DNA from: Sabellastarte sp. h YS-2021
Taxonomy: Eukaryota; Annelida; Polychaeta; Sabellida; Sabellidae
DNA: 64,000 nucleotides
NCBI GenBank assembly: GCA_964017235.1
Contig: OZ024928.1
Coordinates: 150,870,881-150,934,880, forward strand
Direction: 5' to 3'
The translations under genes and the position numbers were made by a program. Positions within the stretch are counted from its first letter, which is position 1; each line of letters opens with the position of its first letter. Under the pieces are notes generated by a model that was given only the letters and a program-made list of their open reading frames with translations, ran no database searches and was not told the origin of the DNA. Shown here piece by piece: positions 43,298 to 55,513 of the stretch.

Positions 43298-45049
43298 ACA
43301 ATATGTGCCCAAAACGGTCAATTTCAGCATGTTTTTTTTTTTACTAAATGGTAATCAATCACCCTGCACATTGGTTAATTATGGCTCATTTGGTCTGAAA
43401 TTTAGCTCACACCTAGAATTTGATATGAGGAAAGTACTTCCCACATTTTGTTATTTACTTCTCTTTCTGAGAAAGCAGAAGGAAAATATTTTTTGATCAT
43501 GTGACTTTGATAAAGGAGAAATTTATACTAGTCAAAATTTTCATAATCCTACAGATGAAAATTGCCAAAAATCATTTTGACAAACCTTCTATGGAGGGAA
43601 ATATTAAACTTAGAACATATTGTGACTGCACAGGAAGTCTGCAAACTGGGGGTGAAACCAGTAAGTGTCCCCTTTTCAAGGGTTGCTTATTCAGCACAAG
43701 AATGCTATTAACTAGTTACTTGAAATTTAACTATCAAACTGTACTTTTTTTTAATCAGTAGGATTTAGAATATTGTGGATAAAAACAATTTGTGACTGCT
43801 AACTTCTTGTTTCATTTTTACATAAACTGTATTATCTTGTAGTTTTCCCAATATAGCAGGACAAAGTCAAATTTATGCTTTAACATATATTTGTTCCACC
43901 TCCCCTCCCCTCCCAGTCAGTCTGCTTGGACCGATTTCACTGTGACACAAACAGAAACTAAAAGTATTAAGCATAACACATCCCATAAAAATGAGAAGAG
44001 ATATTTTGTACATAGACTTGTATAACATATTATATATAGGAACATACTGTTACAACTATAAAGATATTGCCGTTATCAAAATGAGAAATCTTTTGAGACA
44101 GAGCTGATTGTCATAGTCCATTGTTACACTTAACCTACAGATAATTTAACTACTGCACCCATAGTTTGTTTTGAAGCAAACTATTTCTTCGTGACACAAT
44201 CAACAAATGCAATGTTTCCGTGATATAACAATCACAACAGATAACAAATTGAAGAACCAGCTGTGACATCAGTCATTCATATATTTTTTGTAAATTCTTC
44301 AGTTTTCAGGTGCAAACAGACAACAAAGAAGAAAACGTTCAAGACTAAATATTGAGCCTCCTCATAATGAACATTGTAACTGATTTCAGCAGGTTTAGCC
44401 GAGATATGTGATACCGCTGATCAGTAGCATATGACAAAGTCATATTAGCACTTTGATGTCTGGACAATACATCACTTTGGGCAGTGTTTATCACTCTTAA
44501 CCAAACAAGCAGGACCAAGCACCTGCCACTGTCACTGCGGCTTAATTAAAGCTTCAAAATATAACAATTATTTAGGTCAGTAGCCACAATAAGATTTGGG
44601 TCAATGTTTGACCCATAGTTCTTCAAAACATATGGTTTCTAAACATTGGCTGACCTTCTTGATCAATGCTCATTAACTTCATTGTTTTTGTTTCCTCAGT
44701 ACTACTGAAATGTGAAATCCGTAAATTGCACAAGAACAAGCAGCTAAAACGCAGCTAAAAGTCTGACCAGCAATAACGTATAGAGGAATAGACAACACCA
44801 AACTGTTGTGGAAAAAAAATCCAATATAAATAGATGCTTTATCCTAAATATGATAGTTCTTGTAACCAAGTGTCAAATACGTTCGACATATAGCCAACAC
44901 ATAAAAAAGTCAGTTTTATAAATATCCCCTGTATAAATCATCCTAAATTAAAAAATATAAACATATAAAAAGAATGTCTGTAAAAAGTAGTATTGCCTAA
45001 GTTTCAAACATTATGTATGATCATAGTATTAGAAGCTTTATGAAGAATT
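43298..45049 (-). other. 3' flank and probable 3' UTR of the SERTA-domain gene
   Basis: No second gene seen. The part adjacent to the stop codon (45,050) is presumably 3' untranslated sequence on the minus strand. I found no convincing AATAAA complement; one ATTAAA-type complement (TTTAAT) lies near 43,749. The 3' end is therefore undefined. Confidence 0.4.
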
Positions 45050-46324
45050 TTAAATGCCAACCACAATCTGCATGATTCTGTCCAACTCATCCCCATGTGA
45101 ATCAGTCTTAGGATTAAGCAGTGAGGGTGTAGAATTACAATTTGAACCAAATCCCACATCAGGACTTGGTAAGGAATGTAACAAGTCTTCGTGATTCAGC
45201 TGTGTCAGTTTCATACTGGGCGATAGTGACGGTAAGAAAAGATCAAAGTCAAATGAAGTACAGTCAACATCCCCAAAGATGTTTTGGGACTCAACATAGG
45301 ACGATTCCTGCCTGCAACTAGTGGCGCTTTGAGCATGGAGAGGTGATGTGGGTGAGGAGAGACCTTGAAATGCCGGGTTCCAATCCGAAATGGCCTGAGG
45401 TGGTGGAGACACTGAGGAGGTGAGATGGCTAGAGTCTGTGAGGCCCACTCCAAGGCCTGTACAGTTGTGATAGGGACTACTTGAACTACTGGCGAGGTGC
45501 TCTGATGAACTATTGCTCCACGAGTACTCACACATGTCTGAAGACTGCTGCTGACTATCAATACTGGAGGAAGACACCTCATCTGCAGACTGAGACCAGC
45601 TTGGTGGCCGGTAAGGTGTGCTCCGTGTTAAGTTCTTACTGCACAAACAGCTGATTGGAGGAATGCCCTCAGTCGTTTGTGAGACGGATGGTGTATTTGA
45701 ACTGTTGCTGTTATTATTAAGGTTACTGGTATCATTGCTGGTGTTTACTATATTACTGCCGGTCAGCAGCTCATTGTTGTCCAGTTCAAAGAGTGACGTG
45801 AAGCTAGCCACAGAGACGAGTTTGTCACTGCTTAGAATGGAATCCAAGATGAACTTGGAGGTGTCGCTGAGCACTGATTCTTGGCACCCTGGCGTGTTCT
45901 CTGAACATCCACCACTACAACCATTTTCATTACAGGATGGCGGCCGCAAGGTCACAGGGTACATATGAGCCGACGGGATGCTGGAGGACGGAGGTTCAAG
46001 TTCACTAGGACCATATGAGCAGGTTTTGACTGGAGGACACTCACCGTTGTAGTTCGCCTTTGTCTGGCCAGTGTCACATGTGACTGGACTACTAGTGGTG
46101 TTGAGATTGTAGTGAGAGGCATTGATATGGTGTGAATTGGTGCTATAACTGGTGCTGTAAGAGGCTGAGCTGTGAGCAGAGTGTGGTAAAGCTGAGGTGA
46201 CAGAGGAGGAGCAGACTACACCCCCAGTCTGCTGGTAGTCCATAGGATCTCCATGTGTGTGGTAATGTGGTCCACCCTGTGCATTGGGAAGAGCATCAAG
46301 GATATCTTCACTGGATGCAGGTAC
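45050..46324 (-). CDS. SERTAD2-like: SERTA gene terminal coding exon
   Basis: Acceptor CCTAG|GTACCT at 46,325/46,324. 424 codons plus TAA at 45,052-45,050. An internal ATG at 46,243 opens a 397-codon frame, but 27 further codons upstream (VPASSEDILDALPNAQGG...) join in phase to the previous exon. Poly-Asn/Ser tracts (NTSNDTSNLNNNSNSSN) lie mid-exon. The acidic activation-type segment and terminal ELDRIMQIVVG lie within the last 100 residues. Confidence 0.92.
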   Translation of the reverse strand, partial: VPASSEDILDALPNAQGGPHYHTHGDPMDYQQTGGVVCSSSVTSALPHSAHSSASYSTSYSTNSHHINASHYNLNTTSSPVTCDTGQTKANYNGECPPVKTCSYGPSELEPPSSSIPSAHMYPVTLRPPSCNENGCSGGCSENTPGCQESVLSDTSKFILDSILSSDKLVSVASFTSLFELDNNELLTGSNIVNTSNDTSNLNNNSNSSNTPSVSQTTEGIPPISCLCSKNLTRSTPYRPPSWSQSADEVSSSSIDSQQQSSDMCEYSWSNSSSEHLASSSSSPYHNCTGLGVGLTDSSHLTSSVSPPPQAISDWNPAFQGLSSPTSPLHAQSATSCRQESSYVESQNIFGDVDCTSFDFDLFLPSLSPSMKLTQLNHEDLLHSLPSPDVGFGSNCNSTPSLLNPKTDSHGDELDRIMQIVVGI

Positions 46325-49300
46325 CTAGGAAGCACAATAACAAATGGATATATTAAGCAAATCTACTGAATTCCTGAAATTAGATAACAATTTCCTGCAG
46401 TTTTAGTATTTTTACTTATTAGGGCATATCCACTAATTATACTGTATGTCTCAGCAAAACTCTTATCGGCATTATGCTACAATTATAAATGGTTCTCCTT
46501 ACTAACAAGAATGTTTCTACAATATAATACACTGCAAAGTCGAACCAATCTTATAACATTTGTATGCTTCTCAAAAAGTGATAATACACCAATGTTAACA
46601 CACTAATTTTAGTTAGATTTGAATGAATTTGGAAAATTTAATAGTAATTTAAATTTTTATTAGAAATACTTACCATTTCCTAACAGTAGCTATTTGTTGG
46701 AGCCATCCAACCCAATGGCCAACGCAGAGATGCGATTTTTAAGGTTATATAACAACCTTAATAAAGCCATTGGGTTACAGTAGTCCGTCCTCCCGCCAAT
46801 TAGGTCACATGACCACATTGTTTACTTCATTATTTTTGTTGCACGTAAAAGAATGACTTGCGGGGAGGCGGGAGGGAAATATGAGTGTTAGGAAATGGTA
46901 AGTATTTCTAATAAAAATTTAAATTACTATTAAATTTTCCAATTTTATAGCGAAATACCCTTACCATTTCCTAACAGTAGCTGAATTCAGCCTTGTAGGA
47001 TGGAGGGAATTCTTTTAAGAAAAACCACTACCCAACCTACCACTGAACAACATGAGAACTTCACAATGGAATTTACATGCATTAGCCACATATAAACTTC
47101 CAACAATCACAACATACAACTCCCAAAAACTGAAAGTATGTAGTTGTAGTTCTCACAAACTGCTGACAATATTGGTGTTGTAAAAGGATGTCATAAATAG
47201 ATAGCCCATCTACATTGTAACATCCGACCCCAAGACAAGGTCAAACCAACCTGAAAGTGTCATCAGCATACTGCCTAATCCTTCTCAAGTAAGATTTAGG
47301 CAACATTGATATCTACTACAATACATCCAGCATTGCAGAAATAACAGCCACAACTACAAATGTACAGATATAAGTATGAAACACATACTTATAAAGTAAC
47401 AAAACTGTAACTGCAACTGTAGGACCCAATTTCAAATCTGACCCTATGACAGCAGAGGTTTGGTATACATACAATGGAATTTCCAATAACATGAAACAAG
47501 AAACTCATGTAAGGAAATCACCTATAAAAACTAGAGATGCAATCAAAACATACATCAATAGCTTCTGTGACTCAATGTTGACTGACTCAAGATGAAATAG
47601 GTGCCAAAAGAGAAGACCTTTTCAGAAACTTCTTAATGTCAGAAAAAACAAAAGATTTGTTCTATTCCAAACCTTTTGATCACTAAACCCTTAACAGGAC
47701 AAACAGACCCATATTGAGCAAAAAACTGTTGTCCAAGGAGCTAAAAGCTGGCATGACACAGGCTTAATTGCAGTAGGCCCATCCAAAGCCAACTGATTCT
47801 GGCAATTGAAGGGACCAGAGTAACTTGTGACTCATTCTCCTTAACTAAAGGAAGAAAATGTCCAAGCATTAATGTCACTACTTTACCATGATTCTGTAAT
47901 CCACAGAGACAAAAATCACTGACTTAATTACAGTAATCGCAATAGGCCCATCTGAAGCCAAACTGGTTCGTGGCCAAAAACCGTTAATGGGCCAAAGTTA
48001 CCGTGACCAAATCTCCCTATAACTAAGGGAAGGGTTCACTACTTTACCTGAAGTCAAAACCAAAGATAATCTTGAAAGGTAATAACTTCAAGAAAGCCTT
48101 CCTCACAGGCTCAAAGGTTGCTTGATAAGACAAACTATTGGTTTGTCTCTTACTAAAAGTTACTGATCTATTATTTATCTCAACTTTTATATACTTCTTG
48201 ACCCTTTAGGCCCCAAACCATCAGCAATTGCTCCTGTATAACACCCAATAGTGGATAGTATTAGGCATCTGCAATTGCTGTTCTATATTGTATGGCATTA
48301 GGAAGTTTCCTTAAACTACTATTTCAGGAAATGTGCTAATGTGGAATAGTGGGGTCTGAGATATATACATGACTCTCTACACACCACTTCCCAAAATACA
48401 ACAATTGATTCTCCTTGAGGAGTGCTCCTTCATTGTTTCACCACTTCCTCTGGGAATCTTCCATAATATTCATGCTGGACTCCAGATGGCACACATGAAG
48501 ATTCAAGTAAGCTAGATTGTTGTGAAATCTGTTGCTTAATGGTTGAGTCAACAGATTCACCCATTTAGAAGGGGTTTTGTGGACAGATCCACCAGACCCA
48601 AAACCAAGACATCCCTGGCCACCCTGGTACAATATGATGATTCTATACCTGAAGGTGGTCATCTGTTGAATCACATGAGGGCCACTGGACATAACTGACC
48701 AGACCCTCCCCAAAGACATTCCATGCATCGTTCCCCAAGCCCGACTGTCTGGGACATGAGACACGAGGACCAAGACCCTGGTCAAATACACGTCTGTCCA
48801 TACTATCACAAGAGGTGTTCAAGCACCTTTTTCCCAAGCCTGACAGCAGACCTACCTAGGAAACTTGTGAGTCATCTTGTTGGAAACACATCAACCACTG
48901 ATTGATGGCAGCAATGTCTAATTTGATTGAAAAACCTGGCGATTCATAACCGCTTTGGTCTTTTTTGCTTTTATCTTCCTAGACAAGGAATCTGCCAGAA
49001 CATGTAGATTCCCTGGAATGAATTTCCCTGAATCTGAATCATTCTGGCATTGGACTAACCCATAACTCTACAGATTAAGGTACAAATTCCCTGAGTGGAT
49101 GCCTCCCTGCCTGTTCATATAGGCAACCACTAAAGAATTGTCTGTGAAAATCAACTGATTTCAACTCAAAACTGATTTCTGAATCATTTAAAGCTAACAA
49201 CATTGCTTCCAGCTGTATAATGTTATGTTATGAGGAGTCTTGACTCTTCCTGATGCCACAGACCAATGGCTGTGGATGACTCGAGAGAGCACCCCAACCC

Positions 49301-52300
49301 ATTAGGGAAGCTTCTGTGAACGGAGAGAAACTGCGCTCCTGAAGGAGTGGTGTATCCTCCTTCAAAATTAAACTATTGGTCCACCACTGACGAAATTCCC
49401 TGAACCAAAGACCCAAGAAATGGAACATCCAGAGACTGAAGATATCAGCAATGTTTCCAGATACCATTGGAGCAACTTCATGCTCAGATAACTCAATGGT
49501 ATAGTATTCCCCATTGAAGCCATGCTTTCAAAGTGACATGAGCTTCCCTGGAGATAGGTGAGAAGCTTTCAACATGGTAAGTGTCTTTCCAAGAAGACAA
49601 TAGATTTCCTTTGAGTTGGGAAGACTAGACCTACCCTGAGGTCAAATTGTAACCATAAATTTGATTAGCGGAGTTGGAAATAAATCTGATTTTTAGAAAT
49701 TTGTGATCCAACCCAGGCTTTCGGCAAGATGCACCACCCAATGGGTGTATCCCTGGCATTGCTGTTTGAGCTTGTTTTCATTAGCCAACCGTCTATATAC
49801 TGGCGAATACTGATGCCTTCTGCAAAAGCCATCAGCTTCACCTCTTTTGCTACCTTGGTGATCTGAAGAGGAACTGTAGTAATATTGCAGGGTAAGGCAG
49901 TGAACTGGTAGAATCTGTAGCCTCCAATGATGCGAAGATACCTTGTTAGCTGGGTAAATCGGTGAATTATGTACTACACCCACAAATTCTAGTGATGTCA
50001 TACAGTCGCCTTCTTAAAACGAATGCCGAATATACTGCCACAATTCATATTAAGTAAGATACATGCAAAGCTTGTTTACCTGACCTTAAGTGTCATTGAA
50101 AGACATTTCTTCCTTACTATTCCCAAGAAATAGACTGAAACTGAAACTTTCCAGCGATGTGACTGGTGTTATCGCCCTTTTGTCGATCATTTCATAAACA
50201 GCTTTCTATCAAAAACACTGTTTCTCCCGGTTTTTTTTTTTTTTTTTTTTTTTTTTCTTTTCCAAACCTCACTTCTGAAAGGTTTGACTGAATAGTAGCC
50301 TATTTCCAAGACTTGTATGCAAGCTACACTGGGCAAAGAAGAATACCTAAAAATTCCTGGAAGCAACCTACTATCCCTGCTTCCATGGGTCTGAATAATC
50401 AAGAATGCCCCCCCTTGTAACTAGCTAAGGAGAAGAAGGCACTTGTAACTGTTTTTAGACGTAATGTACAGGGACCAAAAACTATTGTGATGACTGTTGT
50501 TCCCTTTCTAGGAGCATGTTATTTCCATAACTATAATCATTCTTATAGAAATGAAAAACATTGTATGAAGTTCCTCTGAACATCTAACAATATGTCCAGC
50601 AGGAAACTTCATAAGGAGCAAGAAATGCATTCAAAGTTACCTCCCTCCTGTTGAGTCACTTGTTCTTAGACATGGTGAAACTCCAACAAGAAGATTTGAA
50701 CCCAGTCCAAGGCATTATTGAAGACTGTAACATGTCATGGTGATCCCTAAGAACCTTTAAATTAGACCTTAAGGAACAATCTACACTTGGTTTCTGCTAT
50801 AGTCTTCTATAAGGGAACTTGTTCCCACAGTGTCTGAAGTGATCTTCCTGCAGACCTCCTACAACTAAGGAGCTGTCCAGGAAAATGATTATGTAAGGAA
50901 GTCCAAGCAAAAACTTCTTCCTGCATGAGTGCTCTTAACAACAGAGGCTTCAAAAACTCATTGAAACCGAAAATAAGGACCACATTCAATTCTGGCTGTA
51001 CACCTAAGGAATGTGGGAATTCCAAGATGTAGGTAAATGTGACCAAACAAGGGAGCATTCACACTGGCTGTGACTGTTGTATCAACATCTAGCCACTTAA
51101 TAATAGAATTCTTGGGATGAATCACAATCCCCATCACCTGACAACCTGAATTCTAAACCTTTTGAAAGGTATAGAAACCCGATTGTACTAAATTCTTGTG
51201 CAAAACCATTTAATCAAAAGCCTCTCCTTATAGTTAATGAGTGACACTCCCGGACATCTGACAACCAGAATTCTGACCTTCTGAGAGGTATAGAATACTC
51301 GATTGTGCATGGATGTTTTGACTGGACCTCAACGGAAGTGTTTTCCGAAGAAATAGTCTTTCCTGCATTCAAAACTCCTCCACGATGCCGTGTCCATGGC
51401 AACGTAAATGGCTGCCCCCAAGGGAGATTCCTTCTTCTGACAATTAGAACCCGACGTGAACAGCAATAAGGGCCACTCAAATTGTCCTTCTCATCCAAGA
51501 TGGCGTCTTCCATATCGCTTCTGTTATTGAAGAGTACATTCTTTCTAAACATGTATGCTGCAAAATTATAGCTTCCAACGTCCAGCAAACTGAACTGAAT
51601 GACTGGCAAGCTATATAAAAATATTATAATTGTTGATTTATTTCCTCGAGGTTGAAGAAGATGAAACCTCGAAGTCGCCATCCAAAAGTCCTTTATTTAC
51701 ATATTATAATGCATACCTTCGAAGATTTAACAAAGGTATAAGTTCTGTATGATATACATGTAAAATAAGAAGTGAGATTGACTAAAAATCTCAAAAAATA
51801 AATAAAACCTTGACAAAACTTCTTCTAATTCCCAAAAACGTCCTTACTGATGATGGCCAACAAAAATAATGAAGTAAACAATGTGGTCATGTGACCTAAT
51901 TGGCGGGAGGACGGACTACTGTAACCCAATGGCTTTATTAAGGTTGTTATATAACCTTAAAAATCGCATCTCTGCGTTGGCCATTGGGTTGGATGGCTCC
52001 AACAAATAGCTACTGTTAGGAAATGGTAAGGGTATTTCGCTATAAAATGTCGCTTTTAACACTGTGAACCTCATAATGCTTCGATTGTAAAATGCTAAAA
52101 CTGTAATGTGATGTTTAGTGTATAATCAAAAGAGAAAACAAAATTCAATCAAATTTGGATTTGTTTTAGCAGTAGCCTTCCTACGAAATGTTTTGTTGGT
52201 GTACACGAGACATAATACAACCCTAAAATACTGTTTATTTGAAAATAAAACTGGATATTTAAGTTACTACATATTGACAAAAATAATAAAAGTAGAGAAT

Positions 52301-55300
52301 ATTAAGCTTTCCTGTGCAATATTTTATGCACTGGCTGTTACATATACTTCTCTTTTGAAACTGGTGTAATGTTAAAGCACCCCCCCATAAATTACCCCAG
52401 GGGGTTTATTTTCTAGAAATCTGTGATCTAATTTCATTTATAGTCGCATGAACTGTCACTTAGGTATCCAGTTTATTATCTTTTACAATGAGATCTAGCA
52501 ACATATATCAATGGATATACTGTTACCACTGGAGATGAAAACTCACCTGTAGTGCAGGCACCAGATTTGAGACTGTGTCGGCTGTAGATGTCTTTGGCAC
52601 ACAAACACCTTCTAATTTGAGCTGGTTTTCTATATTCTTGAGCGTGTTAAAAATAAGTACAGACCGACGCAGAGAAGGCTCAACCTAAAAAATGAGACAA
52701 ATTGAAGGAGCTATCAATTAGTACAGTATGTATACCACAAAACTCTGCTCTACTGGAGCTATAGGATTCAAGATGTTTAGTTTTGCTTAAGGCCCAAAGT
52801 CAAGAGGTCAAATAGCATTTGAAATCAGGTTACTCCTCAGTCAAATGTGATGCTAAACTTCTTACCATGTACATGGCAAGTACCATATAGATATACATAT
52901 CAAAGCTGTAACACTGCTGTGAATATAAAGGTTAAGAGAGGATTTCACTGTCAGAGGATGCGTCCCCAGGAGGTGCAAAGAAATATGATGCATTCGCAAG
53001 ACGACTAGCAGCTTACAGGATAACAACAGAATATTACAAAATCAGGAGAGGTCTTGTGAATTGAATTTATAAAAGTTTTTAGTTTGGATATTTGAGGAGG
53101 GGGACACAGGAGGTATCTTTTAATTTTATTTTGTAAAGGCTAAATGGGGGATGTGGAAGCAAAAGGTGTGTGTTTAACTCAAAATTGCTCTATCTTGTTC
53201 CATTTTCAAGATATCAGCCATTTTTTATTTTTTAAATTGATTTTTGGGTCCTGTGACTCTGAGACACCCAAATATGGAAAAAGCTGATTGATCATATATG
53301 ATGCACAGTATACTGGCAGAGCTCTAGTGGGTCAAAAACTCACTCAAAATCACTATCTTGCTCTGTTTTTGAAATACTGACAATACAAGACAATTAGCCA
53401 AGTAAAATAACAAATTCCAAATTACTCAGGCATCGTGGATCATTGCAGTCCCCAAAGAGACTGGGCCCTGTATTTTGACCTCAAGAAGCCCCCCCTACCA
53501 AATTTAGAATCCAGACTCTTTGTACTTTGTGAGTAAGTAACGCTGAATGGCAAATGTGATTTTCGGGTCATATGATATTGAAAATACCAAGATTTATAAA
53601 AATATCTTCACCAAATTCATAGGGAATGTTTATGGCTATGAAAACCAGTCTGTGCAAAATTTTGGCCTCATTTTGAAAAACAAAATGGCCACCAGAGCGA
53701 ATTGTTTGAAAATCATAAAGGTGCTCTAAATCTTGAAATATTCCAGTTAGCTTCAACAAATTTGTACAAAAGCTATATGGCTAGAAAAGCTAGCCTGATA
53801 GTAATTTTGGCCTAGTTCAAAAAACAAAATGGCCACCATATCACATGTTTAATGTTAAACGGGGTTATCCTATTAAAAAGGCCTCATCTCTCCCCTAATA
53901 TTGCTTCTTGAGGTTCGAAATGTGAAAACAACTTGTAGGAAGTCATGGCCTGGAAATCTTTTCCAGGTGTTGAATTTGACCTTTGACCCCTGCTTCAAGG
54001 TTGAATGGAGTCGTCACATTAAAACTTTCTTATTTCTCCCTTATTATTGTATTCTGTGGCTTTAAAATGTAAAGACAGTGAAGGCCATGGTTGGGAGATT
54101 ATAAAACGTTCGTCACGTTTTTACATAAACCTTAAAATCTCATTCATATGTAAAGATACCTTCACCAAATTTGCAGGCAATGTTTAGGGCTATAAAAACC
54201 TGTCTGTGCAAACTTTTGGCCTAATTTTGCAAAACAAAATGGCCGCCATAACTAATTGTTTGAAAATCATAAAGGTGCTCTAAATCTTGAAATATTCCAG
54301 CTAGCTTCATCAAATGTGCATAAAAGCTACATGACTAGAAAAGCTAGTCTGATACTAACTTTGGCCTAGTTCTAAAAATAATAATAATAATAATATTGCT
54401 CCTTGAGGTTCGAAATGTGAAAACAACTTCGAGGAAGTCATGGCCTGGGAATCTTTTCCAGGTGTTGAATTTGACCTTTGACCCCTGCTTCAAGGTTAAA
54501 TGGGGTTATCACACTAAAACGTCCTTATTTCTCCCTTATTATTGGTGCTATGGCTTCAGAATGTAAAGGCAGAGCATGAAAAGTCCTGGTCTGCACATAT
54601 TTTGCCTTAGAAAAATTTGGGCTTTTATTTTGAAAAACAAAATGGCTGCCATAGCCAATTATTTCAAAATCCTTAAGATGCTCTACAGCTTGAAATATTG
54701 TAGCCAAATTTGCACAAAAGATATATGGCTAGGAAAGTTAGCCTGATATTAATTTGGCCTAGTTTCGAAAACAAAATGGCCGTCATATCACATGTTTAAT
54801 GTTAAATCAGATTATCCTATTCAAAAGACCTTATATCTCCCTTATCATTGCTACTAGGGGTTCCAAATGTGAAAACAACTTAAAAGAAGTCATAGCCTGA
54901 GACTCTTTTCCAGTTGCTGACTTTTACCTTTGACCCCTTCTTCAATGTCAAGTGGGGTTATCTTTGTACAAAGGGCTTATATCTCCTTTAGTTCTCCATT
55001 ATTACTGATTCTAAAGCGGGAAATAACCGCTGCGGCAGTGGCCTTGTTACTACAAGAATTGAGACTGAACAGATTCAAATTAAATATTACCTTAAACCCA
55101 ATTAGACAAATCTACACAAATATAATCATAACATTTCCAAACGTTTAAAAAATTTAATAAAAACTTATGACTTCATATCTTACTTTATCTCTTTTTATCT
55201 TTGATTGGCCTTTTTCTGTGATTACTTTATTGACAGTGGGAAATATGTAATTACCTTTTCTCTTCAACAGGCTGGCTGACCACAAAATTAGATGGACTGC

Positions 55301-55513
55301 TTGAGTCTTAAAACTGGCAAGGCCTTAACCTTGAGTTACATTTCATAAAAGAATTGAATAGGAGCTCTGACCTTTCTATGCGGACTAGTGCGTAACTTGG
55401 TCATGGAGATGTCTAGGATGTTCTTGCGCTGCTCTGTTGGGGATGTGTTCAGCTTCTCCTCCACCTCCTCAAACTTACGCTTGCAGCTCACTGACATGAT
55501 GGACGTCACATCG
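45050..55513 (-). CDS. SERTAD2-like: SERTA-domain transcriptional co-regulator, whole gene (three visible coding exons)
   Basis: SERTA-domain (TRIP-Br/CDCA4) proteins are nuclear co-regulators of E2F/DP-dependent transcription; the Drosophila member is taranis. The spliced frame is ATG 55,497 to 55,372 (42 codons), 52,684-52,547 (46 codons), and 46,324-45,050 (424 codons plus stop), all phase-0 junctions with GT/AG borders; about 512 residues. Residues 5-65 hold the KRKFEEVEEKL start and SERTA motif (QRKNILDISMTKL | VEPSLRRSVLIFNTLKNIE). The long middle is Ser/Asn/Thr-rich and likely disordered. The C-terminus has the acidic IFGDVDCTSFDFDLF segment and a final ELDRIMQIVVG box, both matching the vertebrate family ends. 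It is longer than vertebrate members (about 200-315 residues). Orthology to one paralogue cannot be decided here. An upstream non-coding exon must exist because the first visible exon has a splice acceptor 5' of the ATG. Confidence 0.92.
46886..46982. repeat. DIRS-3 internal complementary region
   Basis: The first half, GTTAGGAAATGGTAAGTATT onward, complements the 3' outer end (46,629-46,684). The second half, ATTTTATAGCGAAATACCC onward, complements the 5' outer end (52,005-52,048). The ends overlap by about 3 bp at the join. Confidence 0.88.
48438..50001 (-). pseudogene. DIRS-3 RT / RNase H / methyltransferase-like remnants
   Basis: Near 49,786-49,811 the minus strand reads RQYIDGWL, the YxDD box region with the second Asp replaced by Gly. 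Upstream, EVKLMAFAEGI matches the equivalent DIRS-1 segment. FTEASLMGWGAL (about 49,330) is the RNase H start with Asp changed to Glu. GQGCLGFGSGG and PLSNRFHNNLAYLNLHVCHLE (about 48,640-48,480) match the methyltransferase-like end of DIRS-1. The segments lie in different frames and key residues are lost. Confidence 0.7.
51214..51681 (-). pseudogene. Unassigned 155-codon frame at the DIRS-3 5' end (possible gag remnant)
   Basis: Begins just inside the 5' terminal repeat, where DIRS gag would lie, starting MATSRFHLLQPRGNKS. I recognise no domain and the Cys/His cluster of DIRS-1 gag is not evident. It may be a degraded gag start or a chance frame. Confidence 0.3.
52547..52684 (-). CDS. SERTAD2-like: SERTA gene exon with second half of the SERTA motif
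   Basis: 46 codons between acceptor TTTTAG (52,686-52,685) and donor CAG|GTGAGT. It encodes VEPSLRRSVLIFNTLKNIE, the best-conserved part of the SERTA motif, then LKLEGVCVPKTSTADTVS. The exon is too short to stand out as an open frame; I found it by following the protein family and splice signals. Confidence 0.92.
53460..54960. repeat. Diverged tandem repeat in SERTA gene intron 1
   Basis: Two to three imperfect units of roughly 500-560 bp share CAAAATGGCCNCCAT, CATAAAGGTGCTCTAAATCT, GAAATATTCCAG, CATGGCCTGG..TCTTTTCCAG and TTTGACCTTTGACCCCTGCT. Units begin near 53,570, 54,150 and 54,590. They have no coding potential and lie between exon borders 55,371 and 52,685. Confidence 0.65.
55372..55513 (-). 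CDS. SERTAD2-like: SERTA gene exon with start codon and first half of the SERTA motif
   Basis: Acceptor TTTCAG precedes 55,513 and donor AAG|GTCAGA follows 55,372. The ATG at 55,497 (MSVSCKRKFEEVEEKL) is chosen because family members start with a short segment then KRK. The 16 bp before it are 5' UTR or an upstream reading-through exon. It ends with DISMTKLRTSPHRK. Confidence 0.88.

Larger units (their letters stand above)
46629..52048 (-). mobile_element. DIRS-3, non-autonomous DIRS element in SERTA gene intron 2
   Basis: A 5.4-kb element in the same orientation as the gene. Inverted terminal repeats (3' copy 46,629-46,841, 5' copy 51,858-52,048) appear identical over at least 160 bp. The internal complementary region at 46,886-46,982 joins the reverse complements of both outer ends. 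Coding remnants are recognisable but broken (RT about 50,000-49,690, RNase H about 49,330, methyltransferase-like about 48,810-48,440). Terminal sequence (GGAAATGGTAAG, CAGTAGCTATTTGTTGG) differs wholly from DIRS-1/2, so it is a separate family. A T27 run lies at 50,230-50,256. Confidence 0.85.

Noticed and set aside
43501-43761. 86-codon plus-strand frame downstream of the SERTA gene
   Set aside because: No family resemblance, AT-rich composition and no supporting splice or start context; most likely chance.
48438-49467. Independent host genes inside intron 2
   Set aside because: The frames match the methyltransferase-like and RNase H parts of DIRS elements and lie between DIRS inverted terminal repeats, so they are transposon remnants.
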